64,000 nt of DNA, taken from positions 150 to 64,149 of the forward strand of contig DOPM01000046.1 of the NCBI GenBank assembly GCA_003513495.1, written 5' to 3'. This document shows, in pieces, positions 42,739 through 51,632 of this stretch. The notes under the pieces were generated by a model. The model was not told where the DNA came from. It searched no databases and saw only the letters and a program-made list of their open reading frames with translations. The DNA comes from Desulfosporosinus sp. GTDB taxonomy: Bacteria > Bacillota > Desulfitobacteriia > Desulfitobacteriales > Desulfitobacteriaceae. How positions within the stretch are numbered: the first letter of the stretch is position 1; every line of letters begins with the position of its first letter. The translations under genes were made by a program, and so were the position numbers.

Positions 42739-43251
42739 ATGTTAAGTAATTTACAATATAGAGACGGAGGGCGTTTGCAAGATGGAGTTGGTTTACTCAC
42801 CTCAATCTTGACGAGATATACGGAAGTAGGATCGGTTCAATATTGGCGTGAGGAACATGCGCTTAAGTTTAAGTTTATGGTTAATCAAGCCCAAGATGAC
42901 ACCACTCTCCATGAACTCCTGAAACCTGCTTTAGAGATTTTTCATCAACTCGAAGGGCAAAGAATGCGAGTTTTTGATATTGCCAGCCGGAGCGAAGAAG
43001 GCGTTAGTGTGATTACGATAACTCGTGATGTTGATAGTATGAGTCAGCGAGAAGTTGGACTCATTGTTGAACTCTTAAAGGGAGCCTATAAACACCAATT
43101 GATCTATGATCAAATATATTTGCCCCAAGATGAACAAATCTATCAGGAAGAAATGATAACTCAAATGCTGTCTTCCATTCAGAACATCGATGTGAAGAAG
43201 AATGTTGTTGCTTTGCGAGAAGATGATAAGGTATTAGTCTTTAAAACCTAG
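42739..43251 (+). CDS. Conserved-looking hypothetical protein between rny and ymdB
   Basis: I do not recognise this 170-aa soluble, acidic protein. It shows alternating strand/helix character (ALKFKFMVNQAQDDTTLHEL; SVITITRDVDSMSQREV) without membrane segments or Cys motifs. It replaces the rny-ymdB junction of Bacillus, so it may be lineage-specific. AACAGGA lies before the ATG, a weak site. No function is proposed. Confidence 0.65.
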   Translation: MLSNLQYRDGGRLQDGVGLLTSILTRYTEVGSVQYWREEHALKFKFMVNQAQDDTTLHELLKPALEIFHQLEGQRMRVFDIASRSEEGVSVITITRDVDSMSQREVGLIVELLKGAYKHQLIYDQIYLPQDEQIYQEEMITQMLSSIQNIDVKKNVVALREDDKVLVFKT

Positions 43252-43396
43252 TTACTCTATTCTAGGTGACACCTCACTTGAAGTGGGTGTTTACTTATAG
43301 ATCAAGGTTATGAAGTGTAAGTTTTCTGATTATCTTAACGAAATATTGGTATCCTATAACTATGAATTAGTTCGGGTATTGGAGGGAGTTATTTAT

Positions 43397-44182
43397 TTGT
43401 TACGCGTACTTTTTATTGGAGATATTGTAGGGAAGCCGGGAAGAGAGGCAGTTAAGCGGTTTTTAAAATCTGTACAAGAAGAACACAAAATCGATGTAAC
43501 CATCGCAAATGGTGAAAATGCTGCTGCTGGAAAAGGAATAACTAAAGATATTGCTGATGAACTATATAATAACGGAATTCAGTTTATGACAATGGGAAAT
43601 CATGTTTGGGACAATAAAGAGATAATGAATTTTATTGATCGTGAACCAAGACTTATTAGACCTGCTAATTACCCTGTTGGAGCACCAGGGCAGGGTTACG
43701 GATTTATACGTGCCATGGGTAAAAAAATTGGCGTGCTTAATCTTTCAGGACGAGTATTTTTACCGCCTCTTGAGGACCCCTTTAGTGGAGCAATACGCTG
43801 GATTAATCAGCTTAAACAAGAAACTCCCATTATAATTGTAGATTTCCATGCCGAGGCTACTTCGGAAAAAGTTGCTTTGGGCTGGTTTCTTGATGGGAAG
43901 GTCAGTGCAGTTCTGGGCACCCATACACATATTCAGACAGCGGATGCTCGCTTGCTTAGTCAGGGTACAGCATATATAACGGATGTGGGCATGACTGGAC
44001 CAAGAGACTCTGTTTTGGGAGTGAAAAAGGAAATAATCATCAATCGCTTTTTAACTCAACTCCCTGCGAAATTTGAGTTAGCAGGTGGTCCAATTCAAAT
44101 GAATGCTGTCGTTATAGATATTGATGAAGATACAGGAAAAGCACAAAAAATCGAAGCGATTCAATTATTAACCGACGCTTAA
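43397..44182 (+). CDS. ymdB: YmdB-family 2-prime,3-prime-cyclic-nucleotide phosphodiesterase
   Basis: This protein of about 261 aa is a calcineurin-like metallophosphoesterase of the YmdB (TIGR00282) type. Metal ligands lie in LFIGDIVGKPGREA, NGENAA, MGNHVWDN, VDFHAEATSEK and LGTHTHIQTAD. TTG 43397 follows GGAGGGAG. The longer frame from 43310 has no ribosome site and adds an atypical N-terminus. In Bacillus YmdB affects biofilm and motility decisions and adjoins rny and spoVS, as here. Confidence 0.93.
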   Translation: MLRVLFIGDIVGKPGREAVKRFLKSVQEEHKIDVTIANGENAAAGKGITKDIADELYNNGIQFMTMGNHVWDNKEIMNFIDREPRLIRPANYPVGAPGQGYGFIRAMGKKIGVLNLSGRVFLPPLEDPFSGAIRWINQLKQETPIIIVDFHAEATSEKVALGWFLDGKVSAVLGTHTHIQTADARLLSQGTAYITDVGMTGPRDSVLGVKKEIIINRFLTQLPAKFELAGGPIQMNAVVIDIDEDTGKAQKIEAIQLLTDA

Positions 44183-44211
44183 AAAAATCTGAAAATTCTT
44201 TACCTATAAAT

Positions 44212-44241
44212 AGAGGATTTTGTCTGCTCGTTCTCGAATAC
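44212..44241 (+). promoter_or_regulatory. Candidate sigma-H promoter of spoVS
   Basis: AGAGGATTT fits the -35 pattern RnAGGAwWW fully. GAATAC at 44236-44241 fits the -10 core GAATww in five of six positions, with the standard spacing. Bacillus spoVS is sigma-H-dependent, which agrees. Confidence 0.6.
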
Positions 44242-44296
44242 ATATATTCTAAGTTGTGGTAATACTTGTAAATGAATTCGAGCAGGAGGATGTATT

Positions 44297-44557
44297 ATGG
44301 AAGTATTAAAAGTCTCAGCAAAATCAAGCCCGAATGCGGTTGCAGGAGCTTTAGCGGGGGTACTTCGTGAAAAAGGCGGTGCTGAGCTGCAAGCTATTGG
44401 AGCTGGCGCTCTAAACCAAGCTGTAAAAGCAGTCGCTATTGCTCGTGGTTTTGTGGCTCCAAGTGGAGTGGATCTTGTTTGCATTCCGGCCTTTACTGAT
44501 GTAATGATTGAGGGAGAAGAAAGAACAGCTATTAAATTAATAATTCAGTCACGTTAA
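44297..44557 (+). CDS. spoVS: Stage V sporulation protein S
   Basis: This 86-aa protein is SpoVS, a small Alba-like nucleic-acid-binding-fold protein needed for sporulation in Bacillus. It matches along its length: EVLKVSAKSSPNAVAGALAG, GAGALNQAVKAVAIARGF and FTDVMIEGEERTAIKL. CAGGAGGATG precedes the ATG. Confidence 0.95.
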   Translation: MEVLKVSAKSSPNAVAGALAGVLREKGGAELQAIGAGALNQAVKAVAIARGFVAPSGVDLVCIPAFTDVMIEGEERTAIKLIIQSR

Positions 44558-44580
44558 AAATTATTGATACAATAATAAAT

Positions 44581-44618
44581 CACCTGTCTGCTCTATACTT
44601 AGAGTAGGCAGGTGTTTA
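44581..44618 (+). terminator. Terminator of spoVS
   Basis: CACCTG and CAGGTG close a stem of about 15 bp with two mismatches, followed by TTTATT. Confidence 0.7.
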
Positions 44619-44666
44619 TTATAATTGCAAGTTATTTCCAAATGTATCAAAGGAGGTTTTTACCTT

Positions 44667-45620
44667 ATGAAATATCCCTATATTATTGACGGACATTGTG
44701 ATAGTTTAATTCATTTTGTAAATGGTGAAAGGACATTGCAAGATCCCACAGAAGGAGGGCAATGGGATACGCCTCGCGCAAGGTCGGCAGGAGTAGCTCT
44801 TCAGTTTCTAGCAGCTTATATCGAGGCAGAGTATAAACCATTTATGGCCACAGCACGGGGCTTACAACTAATTGAAGGAGCACTTAGATTCCTGACTGAT
44901 CATCCAGAGCAAGTATTTCTAGTTATAGGTAAGCAAGATCTTAAACGGATCCCGGACCCCGGACGTATAGGTATCTTGTTAAGTGTCGAGGGAGGAGAAA
45001 TTCTAGGTCAAAACCTCTTCATGTTAGACATAATCTATCAACTGGGAGTGCGAGCTTTGGGCCTTACTTGGAATCAACGGAATGCATTGGCTGATGGTGT
45101 CGGCGAGGCAGATACCCGAAGTAGGTTAACCAATTTAGGGCAAGAAGTTGTTCTGCGTATGAATACACTAGGAATGCTTATTGATGTGTCACATCTTAAT
45201 GAAGAAGGGTTTTGGCACGTCTTAGATTTATCAAAGGCTCCTGTCGCAGCAACTCATTCTTGTGCTAAGGCTTTGTGTAATCATCCAAGAAATTTATCGG
45301 ATGAACAACTGCGTACTTTAGCGAAGCATAAAGGGGTTCTAGGGGTCAACTTTTATCCACAGTTTTTAAAAGAATCTGGCCCTGCAACGCGGGAAGATGT
45401 TGTTCGTCATATTTGTCATATTGCTGAAATAGCCGGAGTGGAGACGGTGGGTTTAGGTTCAGATTTTGACGGAATAAGTGAAGTCCCTGGGGGACTGGAA
45501 CATGTTGGGGAGTATTCCTATCTAATGGACGATTTATTAAAAGCTGGGTTTTCTGTTAAAGAAGTTGAATTGATTGCAGGGGGTAATTTTATGCGTTTAC
45601 TCTCGGACGTGCTAAAATAG
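44667..45620 (+). CDS. Membrane dipeptidase (peptidase family M19)
   Basis: This protein of about 317 aa fits renal-dipeptidase-like zinc hydrolases. The opening IDGHCDSLIHF holds the first zinc ligands (HxD). LLSVEGGE gives the bridging Glu, IDVSHLNEEGFW and AATHSCAKALCNHPRNLSD the later His ligands, and GLGSDFDGI the Asp. ATG 44667 follows AAAGGAGG; the in-frame start at 44625 lies before that site. These enzymes cleave dipeptides or cyclic/D-amino-acid dipeptides. Confidence 0.9.
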   Translation: MKYPYIIDGHCDSLIHFVNGERTLQDPTEGGQWDTPRARSAGVALQFLAAYIEAEYKPFMATARGLQLIEGALRFLTDHPEQVFLVIGKQDLKRIPDPGRIGILLSVEGGEILGQNLFMLDIIYQLGVRALGLTWNQRNALADGVGEADTRSRLTNLGQEVVLRMNTLGMLIDVSHLNEEGFWHVLDLSKAPVAATHSCAKALCNHPRNLSDEQLRTLAKHKGVLGVNFYPQFLKESGPATREDVVRHICHIAEIAGVETVGLGSDFDGISEVPGGLEHVGEYSYLMDDLLKAGFSVKEVELIAGGNFMRLLSDVLK

Positions 45621-45654
45621 ATGACGTAGATAACAGTAGAAATGAGGTTATAAC

Positions 45655-46494
45655 GTGCAGGTAGTAGCTTTATATGAAGTAGACTTACATTGTCATACAA
45701 CTGCCTCCGACGGATCATTGTCCCCAGCGGAACTTGTTCGTTTAGCAGCAGAGTTGGGCTTAAAAGGCTTAGGAATTACAGACCACGACACAATTAAGGG
45801 CTGGAATGAGGCCGAGGAAGCTGCCGCCCACTACAAACTACAACTCCTAAAAGGAATCGAGCTCAGTACTGATTGGTTAGGAAAAGAGGTACATATCCTT
45901 GGCTACGAGCTTGATAGCTCATCTAACTATCTTAAGGATAAATTAAGAAACTTAGGGGAGGCTCGTCAACGACGAATGCTGAAAATCCTAGAACGTTTGA
46001 GAAACCAAGAGGTTGACATTTCTGAGGAAGCTATTCGAAAATATGCTCAAGGAGATTCCATCGGTCGTCCGCATATAGCTCAAGCACTAATGGAAAAGGG
46101 TTATATTCGAGACATTCAGGAAGGTTTTGAGCGTTACCTAGGCGTTGGTGCGCCGGCTTATGTTCCACGCTTTAAATTAACTCCCGAAGAAGGGATTGAG
46201 CTAATCCGAAAAGCGAAGGGTGTACCGGTGCTTGCCCATCCTGGGATGCAACGCCTTGAGGAAGGGATTCCCGCCTGGGTCGAAGCGGGTCTTAAAGGGA
46301 TCGAAGTATTACATTCAGAACACAAAGCTCAGGATGTAACTAGATACAAGGCTCTTGCTGAGCACTATAATTTACTCATGACAGGAGGTTCGGACTTTCA
46401 TGGAGAAGCCTGTAAACCTGGAGTGGAGCTTGGACGCTGGGGGGTGTCACTCAGGGTTCTTCAGGAAATCAAGGAATTAGCAAAGTCCAATTAA
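45655..46494 (+). CDS. PHP-domain metal-dependent phosphoesterase
   Basis: This 279-aa protein (GTG start) has the PHP motifs VDLHCHTTASDGSLSP (residues 8-23), GLGITDHDTIKG, GIELST and VLAHPGMQ, ending with LMTGGSDFHG. It is close to the YciV/RNase AM and nucleoside 3-prime,5-prime-bisphosphate phosphatase group. The exact substrate is not determined. It lies 35 bases after the dipeptidase gene and may share its transcript. Confidence 0.88.
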   Translation: MQVVALYEVDLHCHTTASDGSLSPAELVRLAAELGLKGLGITDHDTIKGWNEAEEAAAHYKLQLLKGIELSTDWLGKEVHILGYELDSSSNYLKDKLRNLGEARQRRMLKILERLRNQEVDISEEAIRKYAQGDSIGRPHIAQALMEKGYIRDIQEGFERYLGVGAPAYVPRFKLTPEEGIELIRKAKGVPVLAHPGMQRLEEGIPAWVEAGLKGIEVLHSEHKAQDVTRYKALAEHYNLLMTGGSDFHGEACKPGVELGRWGVSLRVLQEIKELAKSN

Positions 46495-46586
46495 CTAAGA
46501 AGGTTTGGAGTTTTCTTTTTTTGGGTTTAAAATGCGTTTTCTCGGCATAGACTATTATTATTGATAGAGCCGAGGGGGCGTAATGA

Positions 46587-46853
46587 TTGAATTCAATGGA
46601 CGAAATAAAGTTACTTAGGGCTCGTGTTGGAGAATTAGAGCAACGTGTCGAACATTTAAGAGTAAGCCGTCGAGTACTCATGAATTTATTAGAGAAGGTT
46701 GAACGAGAAAAGGTAGCGTTAGTTCGTAGTCTCGAAAAGGAAAACGTTCGCTTACAACGAGATAACAAGCGTTTTGCAAAATGGATATTTTCTAAGAACA
46801 GGGAAATCGTGGAACTACAAGACAAAATGGAATCATCCGTCCAAAAAGCATGA
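46587..46853 (+). CDS. Small coiled-coil protein
   Basis: The 88-aa product (TTG start after GAGGGGG) is nearly all predicted coiled coil, with heptad-like Leu and Val in LRARVGELEQRVEHL, LMNLLEKVEREKVALV and ENVRLQRDNKRF. No other domain is present. A terminator stem begins inside its last codons. I cannot name a function. Confidence 0.7.
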   Translation: MNSMDEIKLLRARVGELEQRVEHLRVSRRVLMNLLEKVEREKVALVRSLEKENVRLQRDNKRFAKWIFSKNREIVELQDKMESSVQKA

Positions 46854-46880
46854 GTCATCCAATGGGTGACTCATGCTTCC
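46848..46880 (+). terminator. Terminator overlapping the coiled-coil gene end
   Basis: GCATGAGTCA pairs with TGACTCATGC around a 9-base loop, followed by TTCCTT. The stop codon lies in the left arm. Confidence 0.8.
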
Positions 46881-46968
46881 TTATATTAGACCTGCATGCC
46901 AGTATTTGGTACTACATTTGTATAGAAATCTATTTTTCCCTGAGCAGAGTGCTTAAGCAGCAAAGATA

Positions 46969-46996
46969 GTAGGGGCAATTCATGAATTGCCCCTAA
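46969..46996. repeat. Dispersed palindrome, copy 3
   Basis: This copy is identical to the 38872 copy except for the last base. It overlaps the stop codon of the minus-strand HD-domain gene (ends 46993). Confidence 0.85.
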
Positions 46997-47493
46997 TTTA
47001 TATTATCCGCTTGTTCTAAGATACGGCCCAAATCCGTAGTAGGAGTATGATGTTCGCGGATCAAGAGACATACCATGGGATTTAATCCTGCTTTTTCAGC
47101 TAAAGAACCACCCCATAAAGCATGACTTGCATCAATTTTCAAGGAAACAGCAAAAATTGAGTGCCCCCTTTTGAAGTAAGGCCATAACAATTGAGGCATT
47201 TTATGGACAAGGACAATATACACCCGTTGCCAGATTCGGAGGGATATGAAGGACTTTCCACAATCATGAAGAAGTGCAGCAGTCATCAGATTTTGAAAAT
47301 CATCAAACGCTAACGGGACTTTTGTTTTTATAATTGTCTTTGCCACATCGATAGAATGTCGTTGTTCTGGCAGGGATTGCTGAAGAAAAAGTTCAGAAGC
47401 CTCAGGGGATAAATGATTCAACGCCCAATTGATCTCAGAAGGATCAACGTGAGGAAAGATAGCTCGAAGGAATTGATGTACACGGTAGAACAT
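46993..47493 (-). CDS. HD-domain phosphohydrolase-like protein
   Basis: The 166-aa protein has an HD-domain pattern: His in EQRHSIDVAK, the doublet in AALLHDCGKS near residue 75, His in FKRGHSIF near 110, and REHHTP near the C-terminus. HD proteins are metal-dependent phosphatases or phosphodiesterases of nucleotides; the substrate is unknown. It is divergent from guaB. Its stop codon lies inside a dispersed palindrome, so that element's insertion may have set the present C-terminus. Confidence 0.82.
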   Translation of the reverse strand: MFYRVHQFLRAIFPHVDPSEINWALNHLSPEASELFLQQSLPEQRHSIDVAKTIIKTKVPLAFDDFQNLMTAALLHDCGKSFISLRIWQRVYIVLVHKMPQLLWPYFKRGHSIFAVSLKIDASHALWGGSLAEKAGLNPMVCLLIREHHTPTTDLGRILEQADNIN

Positions 47494-47633
47494 GTTCTGC
47501 CCCCCCTCTTCCTTATCATAATTAGAGAAATTGTTTTTTACAAGCCGGGAGAATGATTATTTAGCATGCAACATGTTTTTTTTATCATATTTCTGATATA
47601 CTAATTAGAAAACTATTGGGAAGGGAGCTAATC

Positions 47634-49085
47634 ATGTCCAATCGTATAATCAATGAAGCGGCACTAACCTTTGATGATGTTCTCATTGTTCCGGCTAAAT
47701 CCGAGGTATTACCCCGGGATGTGGATGTCAGCACTTATTTAACGAAAAAGATTAAACTTAATATTCCCCTTATGAGTGCTGGTATGGACACAGTGACTGA
47801 TTCCCGGATGGCTATCTCCATTGCTCGGGAGGGCGGAATAGGGATTATTCATAAAAATATGAGCATTAAGCAACAAGCTTTAGAAGTTGATAAAGTTAAG
47901 CGCTCAGAACATGGCGTTATCACGGATCCTATCTTTTTAAATCCTACTGACACTATTATGCAAGCCCTAAAACTGATGGAACGTTACCGTATCTCAGGAG
48001 TTCCGATTACGGTTGAGGGAAAACTGGTCGGCATATTGACAAATAGGGATTTGCGTTTTGAGAAAAATTTTGATCGTCTAATCTCGGAAGTTATGACAAA
48101 GACCAATTTGATAACAGCTCCTATAGGAACAACCCTTGACCACGCTCAAGAAATACTAGGTCAACATAAGATCGAAAAGCTGCCCATCGTAGATTCTGAT
48201 GGTATGCTTAAAGGCCTTATCACTATTAAAGATATTGAAAAAGCACGTCAATACCCTAATTCAGCTCGTGATGAAAGCGGACGTTTGGTAGTAGGGGCTG
48301 CTGTTGGGGTTACTTCAGATACATTACAACGTGCAGAAGCATTGGTTAAAGCCCGTGTTGACGTTATTGTCCTTGATACTGCACATGGACACTCCAAAGG
48401 GGTTATCGAGATGGTTAGAGTCTTAAAAGACCGCTTTCCAGAGACTCAGGTCATTGCAGGTAATGTTGCAACAGCAGAAGCAACACGTGACCTGATCGAA
48501 GCGGGTGCTGATGGCATTAAGGTAGGAATTGGACCGGGATCTATTTGTACTACGCGAGTTGTAGCAGGGATAGGGGTTCCTCAAATCACGGCGGTAATGG
48601 ATTGTGCTGAAGAAGCAGAAAAATATGGAATTCCGGTGATTGCCGATGGAGGGATTAAGTTTTCGGGTGATATCGTAAAGGCTATAGCAGCTGGAGCTCG
48701 TATCGTGATGATTGGAAGTCTTTTCGCTGGAACAGAAGAGAGTCCAGGAGATTTAGAAATTTATCAGGGACGAAGCTTCAAAGTATACAGGGGAATGGGA
48801 TCCATTGGCGCCATGAAAGAAGGAAGCCGAGATCGCTATTTCCAAGAAAAGGATCAAAAGCTTGTCCCCGAGGGAATTGAAGGTCGGGTTCCGTATAAAG
48901 GACCAGTTTCGGAGACGATCTATCAAATGATCGGGGGACTGCGAGCAGGGATGGGGTATTGCGGAACTGCTGACATTGAGGCACTTCGAACTAAAACTCA
49001 TTTCATTCGTATCACTGCTGCAGGACTTAGAGAAAGTCATCCTCATGATGTAACAATAACGAAGGAAGCACCAAACTATAGCTAA
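47634..49085 (+). CDS. guaB: IMP dehydrogenase
   Basis: This protein of about 483 aa converts IMP to XMP in guanine nucleotide synthesis. TFDDVLIVPAKSEVLPRDV opens the TIM barrel, and two CBS domains occupy about residues 95-205. The catalytic loop is GIGPGSICTTRVVAG with the Cys near residue 300, and GYCGTADIE follows near the end. ATG 47634 follows AAGGGAG. An extended -10 (TGATATACT, to 47602) is visible upstream. A hairpin at 49207-49233 ends it. Confidence 0.96.
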   Translation: MSNRIINEAALTFDDVLIVPAKSEVLPRDVDVSTYLTKKIKLNIPLMSAGMDTVTDSRMAISIAREGGIGIIHKNMSIKQQALEVDKVKRSEHGVITDPIFLNPTDTIMQALKLMERYRISGVPITVEGKLVGILTNRDLRFEKNFDRLISEVMTKTNLITAPIGTTLDHAQEILGQHKIEKLPIVDSDGMLKGLITIKDIEKARQYPNSARDESGRLVVGAAVGVTSDTLQRAEALVKARVDVIVLDTAHGHSKGVIEMVRVLKDRFPETQVIAGNVATAEATRDLIEAGADGIKVGIGPGSICTTRVVAGIGVPQITAVMDCAEEAEKYGIPVIADGGIKFSGDIVKAIAAGARIVMIGSLFAGTEESPGDLEIYQGRSFKVYRGMGSIGAMKEGSRDRYFQEKDQKLVPEGIEGRVPYKGPVSETIYQMIGGLRAGMGYCGTADIEALRTKTHFIRITAAGLRESHPHDVTITKEAPNYS

Positions 49086-49206
49086 TATCATAATAAAAAA
49101 ATGGCTTAGTATAAAGTAGTTCAACTTCTTCCTTGGTAGGATGTGAGGTGTCGAACTATGACTATGAGGTCTAATCGACTATAGTATACGTTCTATAGTA
49201 TCGGTA

Positions 49207-49236
49207 TGGGGAGGGAGTGTAACTCTCTCCCCAATT
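49207..49236 (+). terminator. Terminator downstream of guaB
   Basis: GGGGAGGGAGT pairs with ACTCTCTCCCC around a short loop, followed by AATTT. It lies about 120 bases after guaB. Confidence 0.65.
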
Positions 49237-49314
49237 TAGTAGAGGCTAGACTCCACTGAGCGCCTAAGCTAAGAACTTAGGACAAGCAAAGGGTCAACAT
49301 TTTAGGAGGAACGC

Positions 49315-49650
49315 ATGAATTATGCTTTTTGGCGCTATCAACTTATATTAAGTTTTCTTTTTATTTTTTGGGGGGAGTTCTTTGTTACGGGTGGCATATT
49401 TAATCAGTTAGCCTTTAATTTTTCGTTGTTTTACCCCCTCGGCTTTTTGGTAGGGTATCGTCCAAAGCATGAGGATCTACGGATTGCCTACCTTGCAGCC
49501 TTTATTTTTAATCTTTTATCCTATCTAATCGCTAGCCTTGTAGATTTTCCCATTGATAGCTGGATTTTGGTTGTTCTAGATTTTGTAAGCCTCGTAGTTA
49601 TTATGAACGTTGGAATGTATTTTGGGCGACGTGCTCAGTCTAAGGAGTGA
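49315..49650 (+). CDS. Small hypothetical membrane protein
   Basis: This 111-aa protein has three to four hydrophobic segments (LILSFLFIFWGEFFV; FSLFYPLGFLVGY; YLAAFIFNLLSYLIASL; WILVVLDFVSLVVIMNVG) and a basic C-terminus. AGGAGGA precedes the ATG. It lies 6 bases before the glycerate kinase gene, so they are likely co-transcribed. I do not recognise the family. Confidence 0.72.
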   Translation: MNYAFWRYQLILSFLFIFWGEFFVTGGIFNQLAFNFSLFYPLGFLVGYRPKHEDLRIAYLAAFIFNLLSYLIASLVDFPIDSWILVVLDFVSLVVIMNVGMYFGRRAQSKE

Positions 49651-49656
49651 AACTAT

Positions 49657-50814
49657 GTGAGAATTGTCATTGCACCAGACTCGTTCAAAGGCTGTCTAAA
49701 AGCCTTAGATGTTGCTCAAGCTATGTGTAAGGGGGTTCAAAGGGTCTATCCGGAATGTGAAATCGATATGATCCCAATGGCAGATGGCGGAGAGGGTACC
49801 GTAGAAGCGATACTAAGCGCAGTTCGTGGAGTAGAAATAAAAGTCAATACCACAGACCCTCTGGGTCGCCCACTAGAGGCATCATATGGTCTGATCGATG
49901 ATGGCTCGACCGCAATCATTGAGATGGCGGCAGCCTCTGGATTAACCCTTTTAAGGGATGAAGAAAAAAATCCTCGCTTAACATCTACTTATGGAACCGG
50001 TGTATTGATTAAAGATGCCCTGGAACGCGGTGTGAATAAGATTCTCCTCGGTATTGGAGGAAGTGCGACGAATGATGGTGGAGCAGGTCTTGCTGTCGCT
50101 TTAGGAGTTAAGTTATTGGATTCCCATGGTAAGGAATTATCACTTGGAGGAGCGGCACTTGCGAAACTCGCTAACATAGATATGTCAGGAATAAATCCCC
50201 TTCTGGCAAACGTCAAAATTGAAGTGGCTTGTGATGTTCAAAATCCGCTTTGTGGTCCAGAAGGTGCCAGTGCTGTTTATGGGCCGCAAAAGGGTGCAAG
50301 TCCCGCAGATATCCAGGAACTAGATGCGGCTTTACAGCAATTAGGGGAATGTCTGAGCACGGTTGCTGGTACAAACCTGCTTGCATTAGTTGGTGGTGGT
50401 GCTGCAGGTGGACTTGGTGCAGGAGCCGTTGGGTTCTTAGGGGCACAATTGCGACCGGGATCGCAAATTGTGTTAGAAGTATCTAATGCAGATGAAAAAA
50501 TTAGACATGCGGACTTAGTGCTTACGGGTGAAGGGAAGACTGACTCTCAGACAGCCTACGGCAAAGTACCGGTTGGGGTTGCAGCTTTAGCGAAAAGATA
50601 TCATGTTCCAGTACTGGTTATATCGGGATCTGTGGAGGGCCCTCCGAATTTTCTTTCAAAACAAGGGATCTTGTGTTGTTTCAGTGTTTCAGAAGGACCA
50701 GCTACCTTAGAAGAAGCATTCACAAAAGCTCAAGAGCAATTAGAACGAGCAGTCTGGAGGGTTATTTCAGTCTGGAAACTCGGACGTGATTCTGTTGGGA
50801 TTCATAGCAAGTAG
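49657..50814 (+). CDS. Glycerate kinase (GlxK/GarK family)
   Basis: This 385-aa protein (GTG start) fits the type I glycerate kinase family, which phosphorylates D-glycerate. Diagnostic segments are VIAPDSFKGCLKALDVA near residue 5, PMADGGEGTVEAI near 43, and LLGIGGSATNDGGAGLAVALG near 128. A Gly-rich ADP-ribose-like loop, LVGGGAAGGLGAGAVGFLGA, is near residue 245. Members yield 2- or 3-phosphoglycerate, and the site is not decided here. A hairpin at 50901 ends the unit. Confidence 0.92.
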   Translation: MRIVIAPDSFKGCLKALDVAQAMCKGVQRVYPECEIDMIPMADGGEGTVEAILSAVRGVEIKVNTTDPLGRPLEASYGLIDDGSTAIIEMAAASGLTLLRDEEKNPRLTSTYGTGVLIKDALERGVNKILLGIGGSATNDGGAGLAVALGVKLLDSHGKELSLGGAALAKLANIDMSGINPLLANVKIEVACDVQNPLCGPEGASAVYGPQKGASPADIQELDAALQQLGECLSTVAGTNLLALVGGGAAGGLGAGAVGFLGAQLRPGSQIVLEVSNADEKIRHADLVLTGEGKTDSQTAYGKVPVGVAALAKRYHVPVLVISGSVEGPPNFLSKQGILCCFSVSEGPATLEEAFTKAQEQLERAVWRVISVWKLGRDSVGIHSK

Positions 50815-50900
50815 TAAAAATTTTCTGATTTACCTCTTTTGAGAAGGAAAAAAATGGAATACGTAGAATAGATGAGTAGGTAGTTTTTATGTATTCCAAG

Positions 50901-50926
50901 ACCCTCACCTCTATGAGTGAGGGTAG
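50901..50926 (+). terminator. Terminator after the glycerate kinase gene
   Basis: ACCCTCAC/GTGAGGGT with an 8-base loop is followed by AGGTTT. Confidence 0.6.
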
Positions 50927-50968
50927 GTTTAATGTCGCTTGACATTGCCACTCAAAGGGGGATTTAAA

Positions 50969-51550
50969 GTGACGGAGTTGTCTCGTAGAGAGCGAAAGAA
51001 AAATGAAACTCGCGAGAAGATATTCTCCAATGCTATGCAGCTTTTTCGTTTGCAAGGGTTTTCAGCTACGTCTGTTGAACAGATCACCCAGCAGGCTGAT
51101 GTGGGTAAAGGAACCTTCTATAACTATTTTCCTACAAAAGAAGCCGTTATTATGGAATTTTCTCGACGATCTTGGCAAAATCTTGCTAACCTGGGGCGCC
51201 ATAAGCCAAGTATAGGGACAAGGCAGCGATTAGGAACCCTACTTCAAGATTGGGCTGAATTTATGACCAAAGATCGTGAAATTGCTTGGGTTACAGTCAG
51301 GAGTCGCGAAGGTGCAGATTATGACATGAGCCTGCATTATGGTCTATTAGCTATCTTAAGTGTTGGACAACAAAATGGTGAAATCAGCCGTGAGTTCGAT
51401 CCGGCATTCTTAGCAGAAAGCTTGGAAGGGATGATGATCCAGCATTTTATCCGCTGGTATGTTTCAGGTACGGGAGATTTGCATCAAGAGTTGAACCATG
51501 CCCTCTCGGTCTTTCTTGACGGACTATCAGAAAAGAAGTGGGAAGCCTAA
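50969..51550 (+). CDS. TetR/AcrR-family regulator
   Basis: This regulator of about 193 aa has the TetR helix-turn-helix TREKIFSNAMQLFRLQGF, then ITQQADVGKGTFYNYFPTKE (residues about 15-55), with a helical C-terminal domain. GTG 50969 follows AAAGGGGG; the longer frame from 50939 lacks support. It precedes the P1 peptidase gene by a terminator-like hairpin, so coupling between them is uncertain. The ligand is unknown. Confidence 0.87.
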   Translation: MTELSRRERKKNETREKIFSNAMQLFRLQGFSATSVEQITQQADVGKGTFYNYFPTKEAVIMEFSRRSWQNLANLGRHKPSIGTRQRLGTLLQDWAEFMTKDREIAWVTVRSREGADYDMSLHYGLLAILSVGQQNGEISREFDPAFLAESLEGMMIQHFIRWYVSGTGDLHQELNHALSVFLDGLSEKKWEA

Positions 51551-51590
51551 CGATAAATGATTATTAGGAAAAATGGTGATTTGCTCATAT

Positions 51591-51631
51591 CCCTCTGTTG
51601 TTTTCCATAAAGATACAACGGAGGGGTTTTT
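51591..51631 (+). terminator. Terminator/RBS-masking hairpin before the P1 peptidase gene
   Basis: CCCTCTGTTG pairs with CAACGGAGGG (one wobble) around a 15-base loop and is followed by TTTTT. The ribosome site GGAGGGG of the next gene is wholly in the 3-prime arm, so the same hairpin would both terminate and mask initiation. Confidence 0.65.
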
Positions 51632-51632
51632 G

